This document shows positions 11,463-61,080 of a DNA stretch of 64,000 nt, in pieces. The notes under the pieces are model-generated. The model did not search any database, had not been told where the DNA came from, and saw nothing but the letters and a program-made list of their open reading frames with translations. Position numbers and translations under genes: made by a program. This DNA is from Flaccisagitta enflata (taxonomy: Eukaryota; Chaetognatha; Sagittoidea; Aphragmophora): the NCBI GenBank assembly GCA_965153355.1, contig OZ231127.1:13144001-13208000 (forward strand), read 5' to 3'. Position 1 is the stretch's first letter. The number at the start of each line of letters is the position of its first letter.

Positions 11463-12115
11463 TAATTAACAAAAGATAACGTCGTGTAATAACCTATTGC
11501 AAGTCTGCGTCTTCATGCTTCAGCGAACAATCTGCGACATTTCACCTCCAACAGATATCCCCCTGTGAGCTTTACACGCTGACTCGCTGTGCGCCCACTT
11601 ATCAGTCCGTATAATCTAATAGCCAGCATGTCATAGTTAGTCGCCTCGCTTCACTATCCTCTTTTAACATCCCGACATGTCGGCCTGTCACTCCACTCAA
11701 GCCCATTTTCCCCGTTTCCTCATCAACCCTTTGCCCCTCGAAACGCCGATTCATTTCCTCTTAATCACATAACGCCGCTCAGATCATTATTCGACATGAA
11801 GGGTGGGGGAAGTGGGGATCGGGGATCGGAGACAGGGGAGGAGGAGGAGGAGGAGAAGGAGGTAGAGGAGTTGCATCCTAAATGGTAAATGAGGCTCCTT
11901 TTTTTTACAGTATTCGAAATATTTTCGAATCGATTTTGTGAATTGAACGGTGAAGGTTTCGAAGCATTTCTCTTTTTCTATCATTTGCGACCTCGTGGCT
12001 GTCGTCCTCATCGTCGTCGTCGTCGTCCTCATCGTCATCGACTTCGTCGTCGTTGGCGTTGTTTCATCCTCGTTGTCATTATCGTTATCATCAATCGTCG
12101 TCCTCGTCGTCGCTC
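11463..12115. other. no gene seen
   Basis: Unassigned sequence with a purine-rich patch at 11806-11870. No supported exon. Confidence 0.4.
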
Positions 12116-12168
12116 TATGATCATCATCATCATCATCATCAATTCATCATCATCATCATCATCATCAA

Positions 12169-12226
<58 letters not shown>

Positions 12227-12250
12227 ATTCATCATCATCATCATCATCAA

Positions 12251-12305
<55 letters not shown>

Positions 12306-12345
12306 ATTCATCATCCTCACCATCATCATCATCAAAATCATCATT
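12116..12345. repeat. (ATC)n microsatellite with AATTC interruptions
   Basis: About 230 bp of CAT trinucleotides broken four times by CAATTCATC. The interruption sequence is the same each time, suggesting that the array grew by duplicating blocks that already contained it. Confidence 0.95.
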
Positions 12346-12419
12346 ATAAGCCACTAAAACACGTTCATCATTATTATCTGACGTCAAGCCGATAACAATC
12401 ATTGTCCACAATTGATCAC

Positions 12420-13362
12420 TTTTTTTTTCCGGGCGGACCGATGACCTTTAATTCCACATAGGGCAATTTTCCGGTTCCGGTTTACGCCCCCCCAGGCTCT
12501 AATTCAAGCCTCAAAATAGCCTTCCCAGGCCTAAAGTCAGCCTATCCAGGCCATAAATCAACCTTCCCAGGCCCCAAATCAGCCATCTCAAGCCTAAAAT
12601 ATGCCTTTCCATGCCTGAATTCAGTCTCTCCAGGCCTGAAATCAGCATTTCCAGGCCTCTAATCAGCCCCACATGCCTCAAATCACCCTAATCATACCTT
12701 AAATCAATGTTCCAGGGTCAGATTGGCTCTCTTAACCCATGAATTGATTCTCCCAATTCTCAAATCACCCTTATTGAGTCTCAAATCAGCTTCATACGGC
12801 CTCAAATCACCCTAATCAAACCTCAAATAAGCTCCAATCAAGTCTGATATCAGACCTCCTAGGTCAATCAACCTTTCAAGGCCTTAAACCAGCCCCCTCA
12901 TGCATCAAATAACCCTAATCATACCTTGAATTAGCCTTCCATGGTCAAATTGGCTCTCTTAACCATTAAATTAATCCTTCCAGCCTTCAAGTCACCCTAA
13001 TTGAATCTCAAATCAGCTTTATAACTTCATAAGGCCTCAAATCACCCTAAGTAAACCTTGAATTAGCCTTTCCAGGCCTCTTATCACTCCAATCAAGTCT
13101 GATATCAGACCTCCTAGGTGAATTAGGCTCTCTTAAGCCTCATATTGACCCTAATATACCTCAAAGCCTTCCTCATAGTGTACATCTCAGTGCTGAAATT
13201 AGCTACTCCTGGCTTCAAATAAATCCTTTGAGGCGTCATATCAACCCTGTATGGAATAATAGGTCATCAGCTAATCCGGGGCCGCTTCACTATTATCCCT
13301 ATTGAATAAAGATTATCAACAGAATAAAGGGAACCGCTGACCATATGACCCTTGAGCGACCG
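12420..13362. mobile_element. minisatellite-bearing dispersed element, copy A
   Basis: The left end contains CCGATGACCTTTAATTC and the right end CCGCTGACCATATGACC. Between them lie about 30 degenerate copies of a ~24-bp unit (CCAGGCCTCAAATCAGCC). Copies at ~25.2-26.1, 42.67-43.37 and 43.68-44.01 kb have matching ends but different core units. Non-coding. Confidence 0.6.
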
Positions 13363-13528
13363 GTTTATTTTGTTTTTTGTATTTTGTTTGTTTTTTATTT
13401 TTGTAATTATGGAAACTCACGGTAATTGGTTTGATGACATAAATCCTATGAAAATCATCATAATTTTCATCTTTATCATCATCACCCTCCTCCTCATCCA
13501 CGTCGTTGTTGTTGAGTCGATTTTTTCG

Positions 13529-13625
13529 TCGTCGTCGTCGTCGTCGTCGTCATTGTCGTCGTTGTCGTCGTCGTGCTCATTGTCGTCGTCGTTGTCGTCG
13601 TCGTGCTCGTCATTGTCGTAGTCGT
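13529..13625. repeat. (GTC)n microsatellite
   Basis: Imperfect TCG/GTC trinucleotides, preceded by an AT-rich stretch. The translations are low-complexity. Confidence 0.9.
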
Positions 13626-14227
13626 CGCCCACCAACAATAATAAAAATGTTGGTCCACAATCAAACCATCAACATCATCATTGTCTTAAATTCACGCTTT
13701 GCCATTTACAATTTTAGAACTAATGTGGTTTCATCACATTCTTGCACGGTCATTTTGGTTCAAAGGTTTGAAAAATCTGTTCATTTTTGTTTTATGTTGT
13801 TTTTTTTTTTTTTTTTTTTTTGGTACGTTATTATTTTTATTATTTTCGGCGTAATTTGCCTGCTGTCCGTTGGTTGATCAGTTCCATACAAGGGGAACCA
13901 AAGGTGTTTTTATACCCACTACAAAACTAAATCTTGCGTCTAGTGCGTCTGCACAACGCGATTTCAATGTCGACAACAACGAAATTCTCGGAATACCTAA
14001 CGTGGATTATTTTCAATTTCATTCATTTATTCAGTACCTTTCTGAGAGACTTCTTTTGGATTATTACTGCGACCATCGATCAACGTTGAATTTTGGATTA
14101 CTCTGTGGATTTCTAGTTTTAAATAAAAAAAGAAATTTCACAAGAGAAACACGGAGGATCTCGAGAAATTCATAAAACACAAATAAAAACAAACAAACAA
14201 AAAATCATAACTTAAAAACTGATAGGT
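13626..14227. promoter_or_regulatory. upstream region of the methyltransferase-like gene
   Basis: No TATA box can be singled out. A T17-20 tract at about 13800-13820 and AT-rich DNA precede the first coding exon. A 101-codon open frame at 13870-14175 has no recognised similarity; it may be 5' untranslated sequence or a chance frame. Confidence 0.25.
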
Positions 14228-31472
<17,245 letters not shown>

Positions 31473-31899
31473 CACTCTTTTCTTTTTATAAGGACCAGTA
31501 AATTTTTTCTGAGGCTGGGATGTTCTTAAATTTTTGCAAATTTCAGGCTGAAATGTCCTTAGCGTGTTCTTAATATTTTTGTATGATGTTCTTTTGATTA
31601 TATTTTATGCATTAAAATAATGGATGTTCAATATAAGTAAATACAAGTTAGAAATAACAATAATTACTTTGCAGTCGTTTTTACTAAAATGTTACATTAC
31701 TTAGCAAAAATGAGTGCTATTATTTTCTAAAAACATGATTATTTTGTTTAAGAAGTTGCGTAAAAATAATCAAAATTTTGTAACAAATTTTTTTTTATAA
31801 ATCTGAGGCTGGGCTTTGTCCTTAAAATATCCTTAATTTTTTGTAAAATTTCAGCCTCATGCCCTTATAAACTTTGTCCTTACTCAAAAAAAAAGAGTG
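31473..31899. mobile_element. TA-flanked MITE, CACT family, copy 2
   Basis: 427 bp, beginning CACTCTTTTCTTTTTATAAG and ending AAAAAAAAAGAGTG, with TA at 31471-31472 and 31900-31901. Subterminal TCTGAGGCTGGGATGTTCTT and its inverted counterparts make long hairpin arms. Same subfamily as 11027-11462. Confidence 0.85.
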
Positions 31900-31912
31900 T
31901 AAGGGGAAGGAA

Positions 31913-31917
<5 letters not shown>

Positions 31918-31981
<64 letters not shown>
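31918..31981. repeat. (GA)n microsatellite
   Basis: About 64 bp of perfect GA, starting 17 bp after the MITE. Confidence 0.97.
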
Positions 31982-31985
<4 letters not shown>

Positions 31986-33597
31986 TGAATTTTTCAATTG
32001 TCGACACAATCCATCATTTGGGTCATGGTAAATAATGGTTGCTAAAATCCCTCTGCCTACAATACTTCATACGGCCATGACGATAAAAAAAGATAGATTT
32101 CTATTAAAACACGGAATATTTCTTTTTTCAATGATTCGTTTTTCAAACGTTATCAACTAGTCGGTATGTTTGTATGACGGTTAATCGACTATGTGGACCC
32201 AATTTCTAGCTGTGACCCATTTGGGTGCTTCACATAGCAAAAGTTATTTATTTCTTTTTGCCTTCTTTACCTAATGTGGAGTGGCCAATTTTAAGACCCT
32301 TACCATTTTTCTTTTATCAAAAATCGTTCATCTTCCGTTTTTTAGAAAATTGTTTTTGAGGGCCTAATTTGCATAATGCAGTGGGATAAAACAATATGCT
32401 GATACTGTTTGAATTAACCTTACAAGTTTCTATTTTTCAAAGAATTGCAATACTGCCTTTTCATAAGCTTTTTCATAGCTTATGTTCTAATATACTAGTT
32501 TATTTTTACAAGCATCATAATTTTCTAAAACAAATAATTGTCCTTTTTGTAACAAAACTGCACAGGATTTTGCTGAATTCTGGGAAATCTGTGGAAACTT
32601 TAAGGCCAAAACAAAAACGGAAGATGAAGGAATTTTAAGAAAAGAAAAATGGTCATCTTCATGATTTTTGCTCCTCCACATTACCTAAGTAGGGTGAAGG
32701 GATACTCCCAACTTTTGCTATGCACGCAAGTGACCCATATAGGTTTTCTCATTATCAAAGATGCTAACTCCTATTTTCAAATCATGCATGCATCCAGAAG
32801 AAACTATGAGACCAATTCCCGCAAAATTCAGCATGGAAGATTGCCAACACAGTGACCGACCTGGGCCTCGACTTTTCTTTTCTGCAAAGAAGCAAAATTT
32901 CTTCCCCGATGCCGAACGTTGCTGAGTGCTGACTGAACTTGGGATCTGCGGAGAGGTACCAGACCTGGTAACCAAGTTACCAAGTTGAGAACTAGGCTTC
33001 GCGTTATAACCCGTTATGGAATTATATAAAAATGAATCGGCTTAACCAGAATTTCTATGATCCATTAAAATCTGATTTGCAGAAGGCCACATGAAACATA
33101 TGACGATGCTGATAACTTCTACATGCGCTCAAGGTTTTTTTCATTCATTATCGGAAAAGATTTATTTAATCTCATGATTTCCACTTTTATTGATAGTATT
33201 CCAAATCAACAAAATTACAACGCAGCAGTCAGCTTAAAACTGCAATATGCAAATGTTGTTGATACCAATTTCAATTGCCGTTGTGATCACGTCATCACCT
33301 TCTTTCCTCTTTCTAGGTGCGACCAAGCACCTCTATAACTGGCTCTGTCCGTTGGTTGGTTGGTCTGTCTGTCTTTTGGTAACGCATTCGTTTGACGATC
33401 CACACGTCGCACCTTATTGGCCTACTTGGCCTTGTTCCCTTGCATGTAGGGGACGCCACGTCTATGGACATGGTAAAAGTCGGTCATGAAAATCAAGTCG
33501 TTCTTGAATTTCGGTCTTGATCCTGACTCGGTCTTGAAGTGCTAAATTGATGTGGCGAATTTCGGAGCCCCCCTACATCCATGCACACACGTTCATA
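31982..33597. other. intergenic region between converging genes, part 2
   Basis: AT-rich. A divergent AGTCGC-like piece lies at 33315-33400 (GGTGCGACCAAGCACCTCTA). No exon is supported. Confidence 0.45.
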
Positions 33598-33623
33598 CAC
33601 ACACACGTTCATACACACACACG

Positions 33624-33718
<95 letters not shown>
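33598..33718. repeat. (CA)n microsatellite
   Basis: About 120 bp of CA, perfect over the last 90 bp. Confidence 0.97.
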
Positions 33719-33720
<2 letters not shown>

Positions 33721-33823
33721 TAAATTATGGATAGACATTTCGATGATAACTTTGTAAACAATGGAAACTTAGTCTAAGGCACAGAATATTTTGTATGTAT
33801 ACAAATCATACGAAGACAGGAAA

Positions 33824-51842
<18,019 letters not shown>

Positions 51843-51984
51843 TTTCCTCGTTTTTGAGTCCAGAAGTTACGATAGACGTCCAAAAGACTTCTGATTTAAG
51901 CAACGCATGTCAAGTCGCGTTTTTGGTTTCATTTTGAAAATTCTATTGGTAGTTTTGACTTGAAGAACTTCTTCCCTGCTGTCT

Positions 51985-52032
51985 CGTCTCTCTCTATCTC
52001 TTTCTCTATCTCTTTCTCTTTCTCTTTCTCTT

Positions 52033-52091
<59 letters not shown>
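51985..52091. repeat. (TC)n microsatellite
   Basis: TCTCTT hexamers passing into perfect TC, about 140 bp upstream of the DUF229-like start codon. Confidence 0.95.
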
Positions 52092-52094
<3 letters not shown>

Positions 52095-52250
52095 TTGTTT
52101 GAATCAGGTTTTGCGTGTTGACTGAATATGATCCGGACCGGTTCTGTAATCATGTAAAGTTTCATACCGCTGATCGTTGATTATAGCATGTTAGGTTTTT
52201 GCTTCAAATCCGTACCTGGACGCATATGTGCCAATGAGCTCCTCTACAAA

Positions 52251-52427
52251 CCAGGCCGGATGCACGGCTACCGAAGTAGCGTGCGGGTGGGCAGGGGCAG
52301 TGACGAAAAAAGGCCAACCAAGCATTAGAGCAGGAGCAATGATGCAAAATAGGCCCGTAATCCCCGAAAAAGCATAGCGTTACCGACCGACGGACATAAC
52401 TGGTTATAGAGTCGCGTGCACGTGATT
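52251..52427 (-). mobile_element. AGTCGC element, inverted copy, 177 bp
   Basis: From CCAGGCCGGATGCACGGCTA to AGAGTCGCGTGCACGTGATT, with AAA on both sides. It contains GTGCGGGTGGGCAGGGGCAG and TACCGACCGACGGAC. Confidence 0.85.
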
Positions 52428-52578
52428 AAAAAGGTTGAGCCCTTGTCATGAGTAGTGATTGTAAGAGTTGTTTAGTCGGTCAATTGTCATATGCCCCCCG
52501 GCCCCGCCCCACACAACTTTCGAATCTGCATATATGCATTTGTTTCCGATAAGACGGACTCTATTTGCATGTTTTTTT

Positions 52579-52660
52579 AGTCGCGTGCACGCGAATCTAC
52601 ACCCCGCTTTGTCCGTCCGTCCTTCCGTCCGTCGGTCTGTCTCTCGGTCCGTCACACTTT
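52579..52660 (+). mobile_element. AGTCGC element, 5' half
   Basis: AGTCGCGTGCACGCGAATCT followed by CCCGCTTTGTCCGTCCGTCC and more CGTCCGTCGG units. The 3' half is absent. Confidence 0.75.
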
Positions 52661-52912
52661 TACTTTTTCTTTTTTTATCAATTTTATTTCTCTACTCATA
52701 CTTTTTTTTTCTGCGTTAATCATTACAAGTATATTCTTGACATCCCAGCGAGATTAGTCGCTTGTTTTTATTGCCAATTGCCCAATATATTTTGTTCTCC
52801 AAGATTTCTTCATCATTTAGCAGAAACAGAAATATCAGACAAAAGAGCAAAGGATTGCTTGATAAGATGCTCAACGGTACGAGTTCATGACTATTATGTG
52901 CTGCTGCTACCG

Positions 52913-52971
<59 letters not shown>

Positions 52972-53023
52972 TTGTCGTTGTTGTTGTTGTTGTTGTTGTT
53001 ATATATTTTTTTACTAGCGCTGT

Positions 53024-53089
<66 letters not shown>

Positions 53090-53092
53090 AAT
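52913..53092. repeat. two (GTT)n microsatellites
   Basis: GTT at 52913-53002 and 53029-53092, separated by ATATATTTTTTTACTAGCGC-type sequence. Confidence 0.95.
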
Positions 53093-53186
53093 AATGTTGT
53101 TTTTGTTGTTATTGCACGCGACACCAGAATTTGCCGTTTCAATAGGTAGGTCGGTATTTAGGGGTATTTAAGGGTATGTAAGTTTA

Positions 53187-53614
53187 CACTCTTTTTTTTT
53201 TATAAGAACCTAGTTTATAAGAACATCAAGGCTTCCAATGGCCCCAAAATTAAGAACATCTTAAGAACATAGGAAGGCTTCAAATTGTGAGAAAAAAATT
53301 TCACCTGCAATAATTTTTAAAAAACATTAAAAAAACATTTAAATCTTAGCATGATTAAGATAATATTCTATAATCTTTGAATATCTATCATGCAAATATT
53401 ATTAAACTTTTATGATTGGCATTTGTTTTAACAGCCTTTAATAAAAATATATTTAGTATAATTGAGTAATAGTATATTATAAGGTTTCCTGTAGTTTATA
53501 TAGTATTTGAAATTAAGAACGCTCTAAGAACGTTGAAGGCTTCATTTGGCTCTGAAAATAAGAACATGAAGCCTTCGAAAAAAAAATGACGTTCTTATAA
53601 AAAAAAAAAGAGTG
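53187..53614. mobile_element. TA-flanked MITE, CACT family, complete (428 bp)
   Basis: Begins CACTCTTTTTTTTTTATAAG and ends GTTCTTATAAAAAAAAAAAG then AGTG, with TA at 53185-53186 and 53615-53616. Subterminal AAGGCTTC and GAAGCCTTC pair. It defines a subfamily with 17655-18051, distinct internally from 11027 and 31473. Confidence 0.9.
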
Positions 53615-53842
53615 TACTTGAGGGTGCTTATGTACTTATAGGTAAGTTAAGTTGTAAGAAAGGAAGTGAGGAAAGGAAGGAAGAAAGGAACGAAGGGAGT
53701 AATGGAAGGAAAAGAAGGAAGAAATGAAGGAAGCAAGGAGTATGTATGTAAAACAGAGTACGCGGCTGTTGGCCTGTTAGGCTTGTTGTTATTGTTGCAA
53801 TATCTTTTGGACTAGCGACTGTAGGGGGCTATCTGTCCTTGC

Positions 53843-53888
53843 AGTTGTTGTTGTTGTTGCTATTGTTGTTGTCGTTGTCGTTGTCGTT

Positions 53889-53950
<62 letters not shown>

Positions 53951-53970
53951 GGTTGTTGTTGTTGTTATCG
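53843..53970. repeat. (GTT)n microsatellite
   Basis: About 128 bp of GTT with GTC interruptions near the left end. Confidence 0.95.
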
Positions 53971-54398
53971 TTGTTATTCGAGGGCATCACCGATTACGCG
54001 ATTACGCTGGAAGGCTTCCAAAGGAGGCCAATTGGCCCGCCGCTTGGCCTTGGGTGGCGCCATCGGGTCTTTTGATGTAAGATTCCGTGTCTGTCCATCC
54101 GTTGGTCCGTTGAAAAAAAAGACATTTCTACCCCTGCCCAGCCGTCCGCGTCTGGCCTTGTTGTTCTGCATTCGCCGTCCATTAGACTGATTGCAGTAAT
54201 GTACATGTTTTGGATTTCTTACGGCAGGTCACGCCCAACTTCCCATCGAAAACGAAATCACTCCAGACTCATTTAATATTCATTAGTAGCGTGCAAAATC
54301 GCGTTTGGTCTTCAGTCACATGGCTTAATTGATGATCATGTGCATTCGAAAATGGAAACCCATCTATATATCATTCAAGCAGCAAATGGAGCTAAAAA

Positions 54399-54735
<337 letters not shown>

Positions 54736-54939
54736 GAGCCAATCTTTAAACTCAATCGTTCGCTGCTAGGCGCGGTAAAATGACTCAAATAATTTACCCA
54801 GAAGTATATCCAGTGAAACCTCAGCACGCCCGCGCCTATGTTAAAATCGCCACTACCTGGTGGATTTGGCAGACAATGCAATATATGCAGATTTTTGCAG
54901 CAAACTTTTCCGATTATTTCTTGAGAGTTTAATCAGCGC

Positions 54940-55340
54940 ATGATCGCTTTTCTCGGTGAAGATACAGGTCCAAGACGATATCGCATTTGCCGGATCAATT
55001 CGCCTTTCAGGAGCGCCTTTGCAAGTTTATTTCACCCTGCAATGCATGTCTGCATGGTTATTTTTCCCCGGTGAAGATGTCGCGCCATATTGAGATATCA
55101 CCTTTGCAAAATCAACTCGCGTTCCATGATGACTTTTTCCCGTGATATTGGACCTAATCAAGATTGCCTTTGCCTGCTCAATTTGCCGCGCAGGGTCGTT
55201 TTTGTCTACTGAATACAATTACCCATGCATGATCGCCTTTCCCAATGCAATGAAGACGCCATCAAGATCGCCCTTTCCAATTCGATTCGCTGTGCAGGCA
55301 GGATCGTCTTTGCCCTGCGTGGTTGCCTTCGCCTACCTCA
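54940..55340. repeat. degenerate ~55-60-bp repeat
   Basis: Recurring modules ATCGCCTTTGCC/ATCACCTTTGCA, CAATTCGCCTTTCAG-like blocks, CTGCAATGCATG and GGTGAAGAT suggest six or more diverged tandem units. They run into a TCGTC-rich stretch to about 55450. Confidence 0.45.
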
Positions 55341-55629
55341 TTTCCGTTCCTCCCCCTTCCGTTACTTTCGCCCTCGCCATCGTCCTTGCCGGTCACCGCT
55401 ACGTTTCCTTCATCGTCATCGTCAACGTCGTTGACGTCGTCGTCATCCTTTCCTCGTTTCTCACTCTCTCTCTCTCTCGCTTTCGCTTTCTTCTCTCCTC
55501 CGTCCTTTTCACTTTCATTACTTCAATTTCTTTTGTATCTGCTCAACTTTTCTCTGCGTAACCTTGACTTAGTCACGTGACTTCACTTCGTCGACTGCGT
55601 CTAGTCACGTCGAACCACATTAGCGCCCA

Positions 55630-56489
<860 letters not shown>

Positions 56490-56490
<1 letters not shown>

Positions 56491-57232
56491 ACTAAAACAG
56501 TTTGTTAGCGGCATTGTGCATCAACTCTCTCTCTCTCTCTCTCTGTCTCTTTTTCTGTCACTTTGCCAGTCTGTCTATCTCTCTATCTGTCTGCCTACGG
56601 TCTCTCTGTGTGTTTGTCATAATGTACAAGAAGAGCTGACAAATACTTTCAATGAACACTGAAAAGAAAACATAATGGGTAGAGATCGATGCAATGTTAG
56701 CATTAAGAACCTGATTTGCATAGTACAGTTCTAGGTTTAAGATTTATGAAAATGACAAACTTTGGGCAACAGTCAATTGGAACTGAAATTGACGCTAAGA
56801 TATTTAATACTGCATTTACTACACCCAGAAGGAAAAAGTTATTCTTTGCATGAGTGAAAATAATCACTTAGTTTTGATAAAATCATTTTTCAAATGACTA
56901 GATTAATATTATAATATATGTCAAATATTGAGAGAAAACAACGCAGCGTGTTGGAATAATACGCGCAGACGCAATTGTCGCAGTTGCGAGTTAGGAATGA
57001 GTCAATGAGTGTCGTGACGAAAGGGCATCATCCCTAATAGTTAACTTAGTTACCGGATTTTGTGGCTCAGGGGTTTGGTGGGTCCCCAAGTAACCCTGAG
57101 AAGTGTCTGGTACTCTCGTTTTAAACCTGGTACGGTAAAATCCGTTTTGACATTAGATACGTAGTGGAAGCATGCATGATAAGAGGAAAAATGAAGCCAG
57201 GTGATCGGTGACTGATATCTAAAGTCGCAAAC
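56490..57232. other. no gene seen
   Basis: A short (TC)n at 56524-56550, then AT-rich unassigned sequence. Confidence 0.45.
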
Positions 57233-57374
57233 TCGCGAACGCGCGACTCTTCACCTTGTCCCGTCGGTCGTTCGGTCCGTCCGTCCCTCCGTCACATTTT
57301 CGAGTTGCGAGCGGTTTTTGCATAACTGCCCCTGCCCAACCGTCCGCGACGCTGGTGCCGTGTATCCGGCATTG
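57233..57374 (+). mobile_element. AGTCGC element, divergent copy
   Basis: AGTCGCAAACTCGCGAACGC at the left; CGTCGGTCGTTCGGTCCGTC and AACTGCCCCTGCCCAACCGT inside; GTATCCGGCATTG at the right, before TTG. Confidence 0.75.
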
Positions 57375-57457
57375 TTGATTAAGAAATAAAAGATACATTA
57401 CTTCCCATCATAGTCGTCCTGCCTGTGTTTGTGCGTGCTGTGTTTGTGCGTGTGTGC

Positions 57458-57656
<199 letters not shown>

Positions 57657-57884
57657 CTTTCCTTCTCACTCCACGCCTTTTATCCCTTCGGCTTCGTCGT
57701 CGGCTTATTTCGGCCGGTGCCCTTTTCTCTCCTATCTTTACACGGTCGTAAAAGATGTCTACGGCGATGTACACAGTCAAATGGATTGAGTCGTTAGATA
57801 TTAATGGAACTTAAAGTAATTGTCGAAGCTCTTTGCCGTTCCAGTAACCGTCTCTCTGCCTCTTTATGTCTGTTTCTCTATAAT

Positions 57885-57954
<70 letters not shown>

Positions 57955-58234
57955 TTTCTTTTTTTGTTTCTTTCTTTTCTTTTCTTTCTTACTTTTCTTT
58001 CTTCTTTCTTCTTTCTTCTTTCTTCTTTCTTCTTCCTTCTTTCTTTCTTCTCTCTTTCTCTCTCTCTCTCTTTTTTTCATTCATTCATTCATTCATTCAT
58101 TCATTCATTCATTCATTCATTCATTCATTCATTCATTCATTCATCCATTCATTCTCTCTTTCTTTCTTTCTTTCTTCCCTTCTTACTGTCACTATCTGCA
58201 AGCTGCTCTCGTTCTTCCTTTGTCTGTCTGTCTG

Positions 58235-58331
<97 letters not shown>
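57885..58331. repeat. (TTTC)n, (TTCA)n and (TC)n microsatellite cluster
   Basis: TTTC/TTC-rich DNA at 57885-58077, about 18 perfect TTCA units at 58078-58155, and perfect TC at 58236-58331. Confidence 0.96.
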
Positions 58332-58332
<1 letters not shown>

Positions 58333-58449
58333 CACATAAAGACACGCGCTTGTTGGGCCTAGAAGTGGAAGAATATAGAATGAGCGTGAAGCTTTAAAAG
58401 GTTGATGAGGGCCAATGATTCTCCGATTGATGACGACGGACGAGGATCA

Positions 58450-58985
58450 AGTCGAGGATGAAGAGGACAGACGAGAGGATCTACAGTGAAGACAATATCG
58501 CCAGATTGGAGACAGTCAAGTATCAAGAGGATAGAGGAGAGGATCTACAGTGAAGACAATAACGCCGGATTGGAGACAGTCAAGTATCAAGAGGACAGAC
58601 GAGAGGATCTACAGTGAAGACAATAACGCTGGATTGGAGACAGTAAAATATCAAGACAGACAAGAGGATCTACAGTGAAGACAATATCGCCGGATTGGAG
58701 ACAGTCAAGTATCAAGAGGACAGACGAGAGGATCAAGAGGACAGGCAAAGAGACCTACAGTGAAGATGATGATCAAAGACAGTCGAGGTCTCAACAGTGA
58801 CAGTGAGGACAGATGACAATCAACAGTGGAGAAGAGGATGGCAGGATTTAAGACGGTTGAGGATCAAAAAGACAGATTTGGATGTATACTGAAGAAAATT
58901 GAGGATTCGGAGTACAGATGAGGATCTATGGTGAAGACTAGGATCGCGGGATCAAAGACAGTCGAGGATCAAGAGGACAGAAGCA
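58450..58985. repeat. 64-bp tandem minisatellite
   Basis: About four good copies of a 64-bp unit (GAGAGGATCTACAGTGAAGA, then CAATATCGCCGGATTGGAGA, then CAGTCAAGTATCAA) at 58450-58735. Degenerate GAGGATCAAGAGGACAGA-type units follow to about 58985. Confidence 0.85.
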
Positions 58986-59535
58986 GACATAGAGGCAAAA
59001 GTCATGTGAGCACGCTTGCATGAAGCCTATGGTAAAGTCTGGCCAGGATCATATATAGACTTACAGCTTGGTCTTAGGATCATACAGCCAGGCGAATAGC
59101 TAGGATCCACACTTGAGCTTCCTCTTGCGTCCGCCGATCTTCATGGCCTTGATCATTGAGAGTTAGCATTACAATATGCACACCTTCATAATTCATTTGC
59201 CGTCACTTATTCTTACTTAGCTCGAGAGTCGAGTCAAACAAGTCAGTGCATTAGGTACATCTAAAATTAGAAGCTTTAGCGAGAGAGAATCTGCAAAAGC
59301 CCCCCCCCTTTCCCTCCACTTCTCCAGTCGTCAATCTCCGGTGACTAATCTCCGCAAAAATCGACCCGCATCGGACAGACTGACCGAGACTCCTTCCTGC
59401 ATCGTGAACCGATATCCGGTGTGCAACACCGAGACAGACCGACGAGACAGACAGACAGACAGACAGACAGGGGATTAGTAAGGAGAAGAGAGGGAGAGGT
59501 CGAGGAGAGACAATGGAGAGAAAAATGGAAGTGTG

Positions 59536-59538
<3 letters not shown>
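58986..59538. other. no gene seen
   Basis: Unassigned. A (GACA)n tract lies at 59445-59470. A - strand open frame at 59251-59721 runs through the adjacent (GA)n and is not supported. Confidence 0.45.

Positions 59539-59618
<80 letters not shown>
59539..59618. repeat. (GA)n microsatellite
   Basis: About 80 bp of GA with one AAAG interruption. Confidence 0.97.
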
Positions 59619-59963
59619 TTTGAGGTTCGATTCTTTCAGTCAGATTTGGGTGAGCAATCGCCCAAAATTGATAACAGTAAAAGAGCAGACAAAAGAGGTT
59701 GAATGACTGGCTCATGCTCATGCTTTCTTACACTTACAATGTCTTTCATTCGATATTCATTCATGCCATGGACGAATTATTCATGTCTGTCTCAAATTCG
59801 AAATTTTTCCAATTTCTATCAAAGATCGTTTTCAATTGGAATAAAAACGATTTAAAAAATAGATTTCTCCAAATTGATAACAAATACAAGGAAAGCGACT
59901 CTACTGTATGTTCAATTTGGATTTAGTATGATAAGCGACCTATCAGGACTTCTAAGTGGAACA

Positions 59964-60121
<158 letters not shown>

Positions 60122-60371
60122 TACAGACAGTCACAGACACAGAACCCCCCCCCCACACACACCTTATTTAAGAAATGGTTACATGGTAAACATTTATTGA
60201 TAATATGTTAACTGTGAAAAAAATGTTGAATCGTATCGGAAATCGACATCTAGCTATATCTAATAATCGATTTATAGCTATCTCTTCTCGTATCTATTGG
60301 AGACGAGAATCACTTTGATCATGCAGTAGATCGTATCTAGTTTGTAAGACCTGGATCGTCAGTGGTTACCG

Positions 60372-60690
60372 GTGACTCAACTTAAGTGCACTTAGAGGTA
60401 AGGTTGGGAGTGACTCGGCTTTTCAATCACCACCGATTTTCGGCGATTTTCCATTTTCGCCACCGTTTTTTCCGTTTTTTTCAGTGATTTTTAGTCGCGG
60501 ACACGCACTTCTATAAGAGGCTTTGTCGGTCCTTTGGTCCATTGGTCATGCTTGTGTTAAAAATGTGAAAATGTGCATTTATGATGATACAGTTGTGAAT
60601 GTTAGTGTGTGTGAGTAAGCATGGGGTGGGAGAGGGGCCCACCCATCCATAATGATATTGTGACCCCGCATCACTTGTTATACTGCAGCA
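60372..60690. repeat. TIR-like flank, AGTCGC start and GCGGGGTCACAA repeat
   Basis: The segment 60378-60480 (CTTAGAGGTAAGGTTGGGAG, then AATCACCACCGATTTTCGGC) recurs inverted and diverged at about 62455-62572. An AGTCGC start (AGTCGCGGACACGCACTTCT) lies at 60492, and an inverted GCGGGGTCACAA repeat at 60655-60672. Confidence 0.45.
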
Positions 60691-61080
60691 TCCCCCGTCA
60701 CTTGCTAGCTAAAACTGATCAAGCTATGTGTATGTTGTGCACAATCCTTTAGCCTGTTTTCACACACTCTGACGCCATGGTCTAAAGATGAATTTTTTTT
60801 TCATAATTGTCTTAGAGTATACACTGTATGTCTCATGAACTGTTTCTTGATGTCAGTTACTCTGCCTCTCTCTCCCTCTCTCCCTCTCCCCCTCTCTCCC
60901 TCTCCCCCTCTCCCCCCCTCCCTCTCTCTTCTTTATTTTCTTCTATTTTCAATTCTTTTTTTTTCTTTCTCTCTTCAGTCTTCAATCTGTTACCTTCTTC
61001 TTTTTTCTCCTAATGAAGATAACAGAATTGATACCATGGAAGTGCACAACAAATAGAAACAGTAGAATAAGAACTATGCA

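Noticed and set aside
13870-14175. 101-aa frame just upstream of the methyltransferase-like start
   Set aside because: No recognised similarity and a different frame from exon 1. It is probably untranslated or chance.
52251-52427. AGTCGC element as a SINE with a poly(A) tail
   Set aside because: The trailing A run is only target sequence in the empty-site comparison. There is no tRNA or 5S-like promoter and no long target-site duplication.
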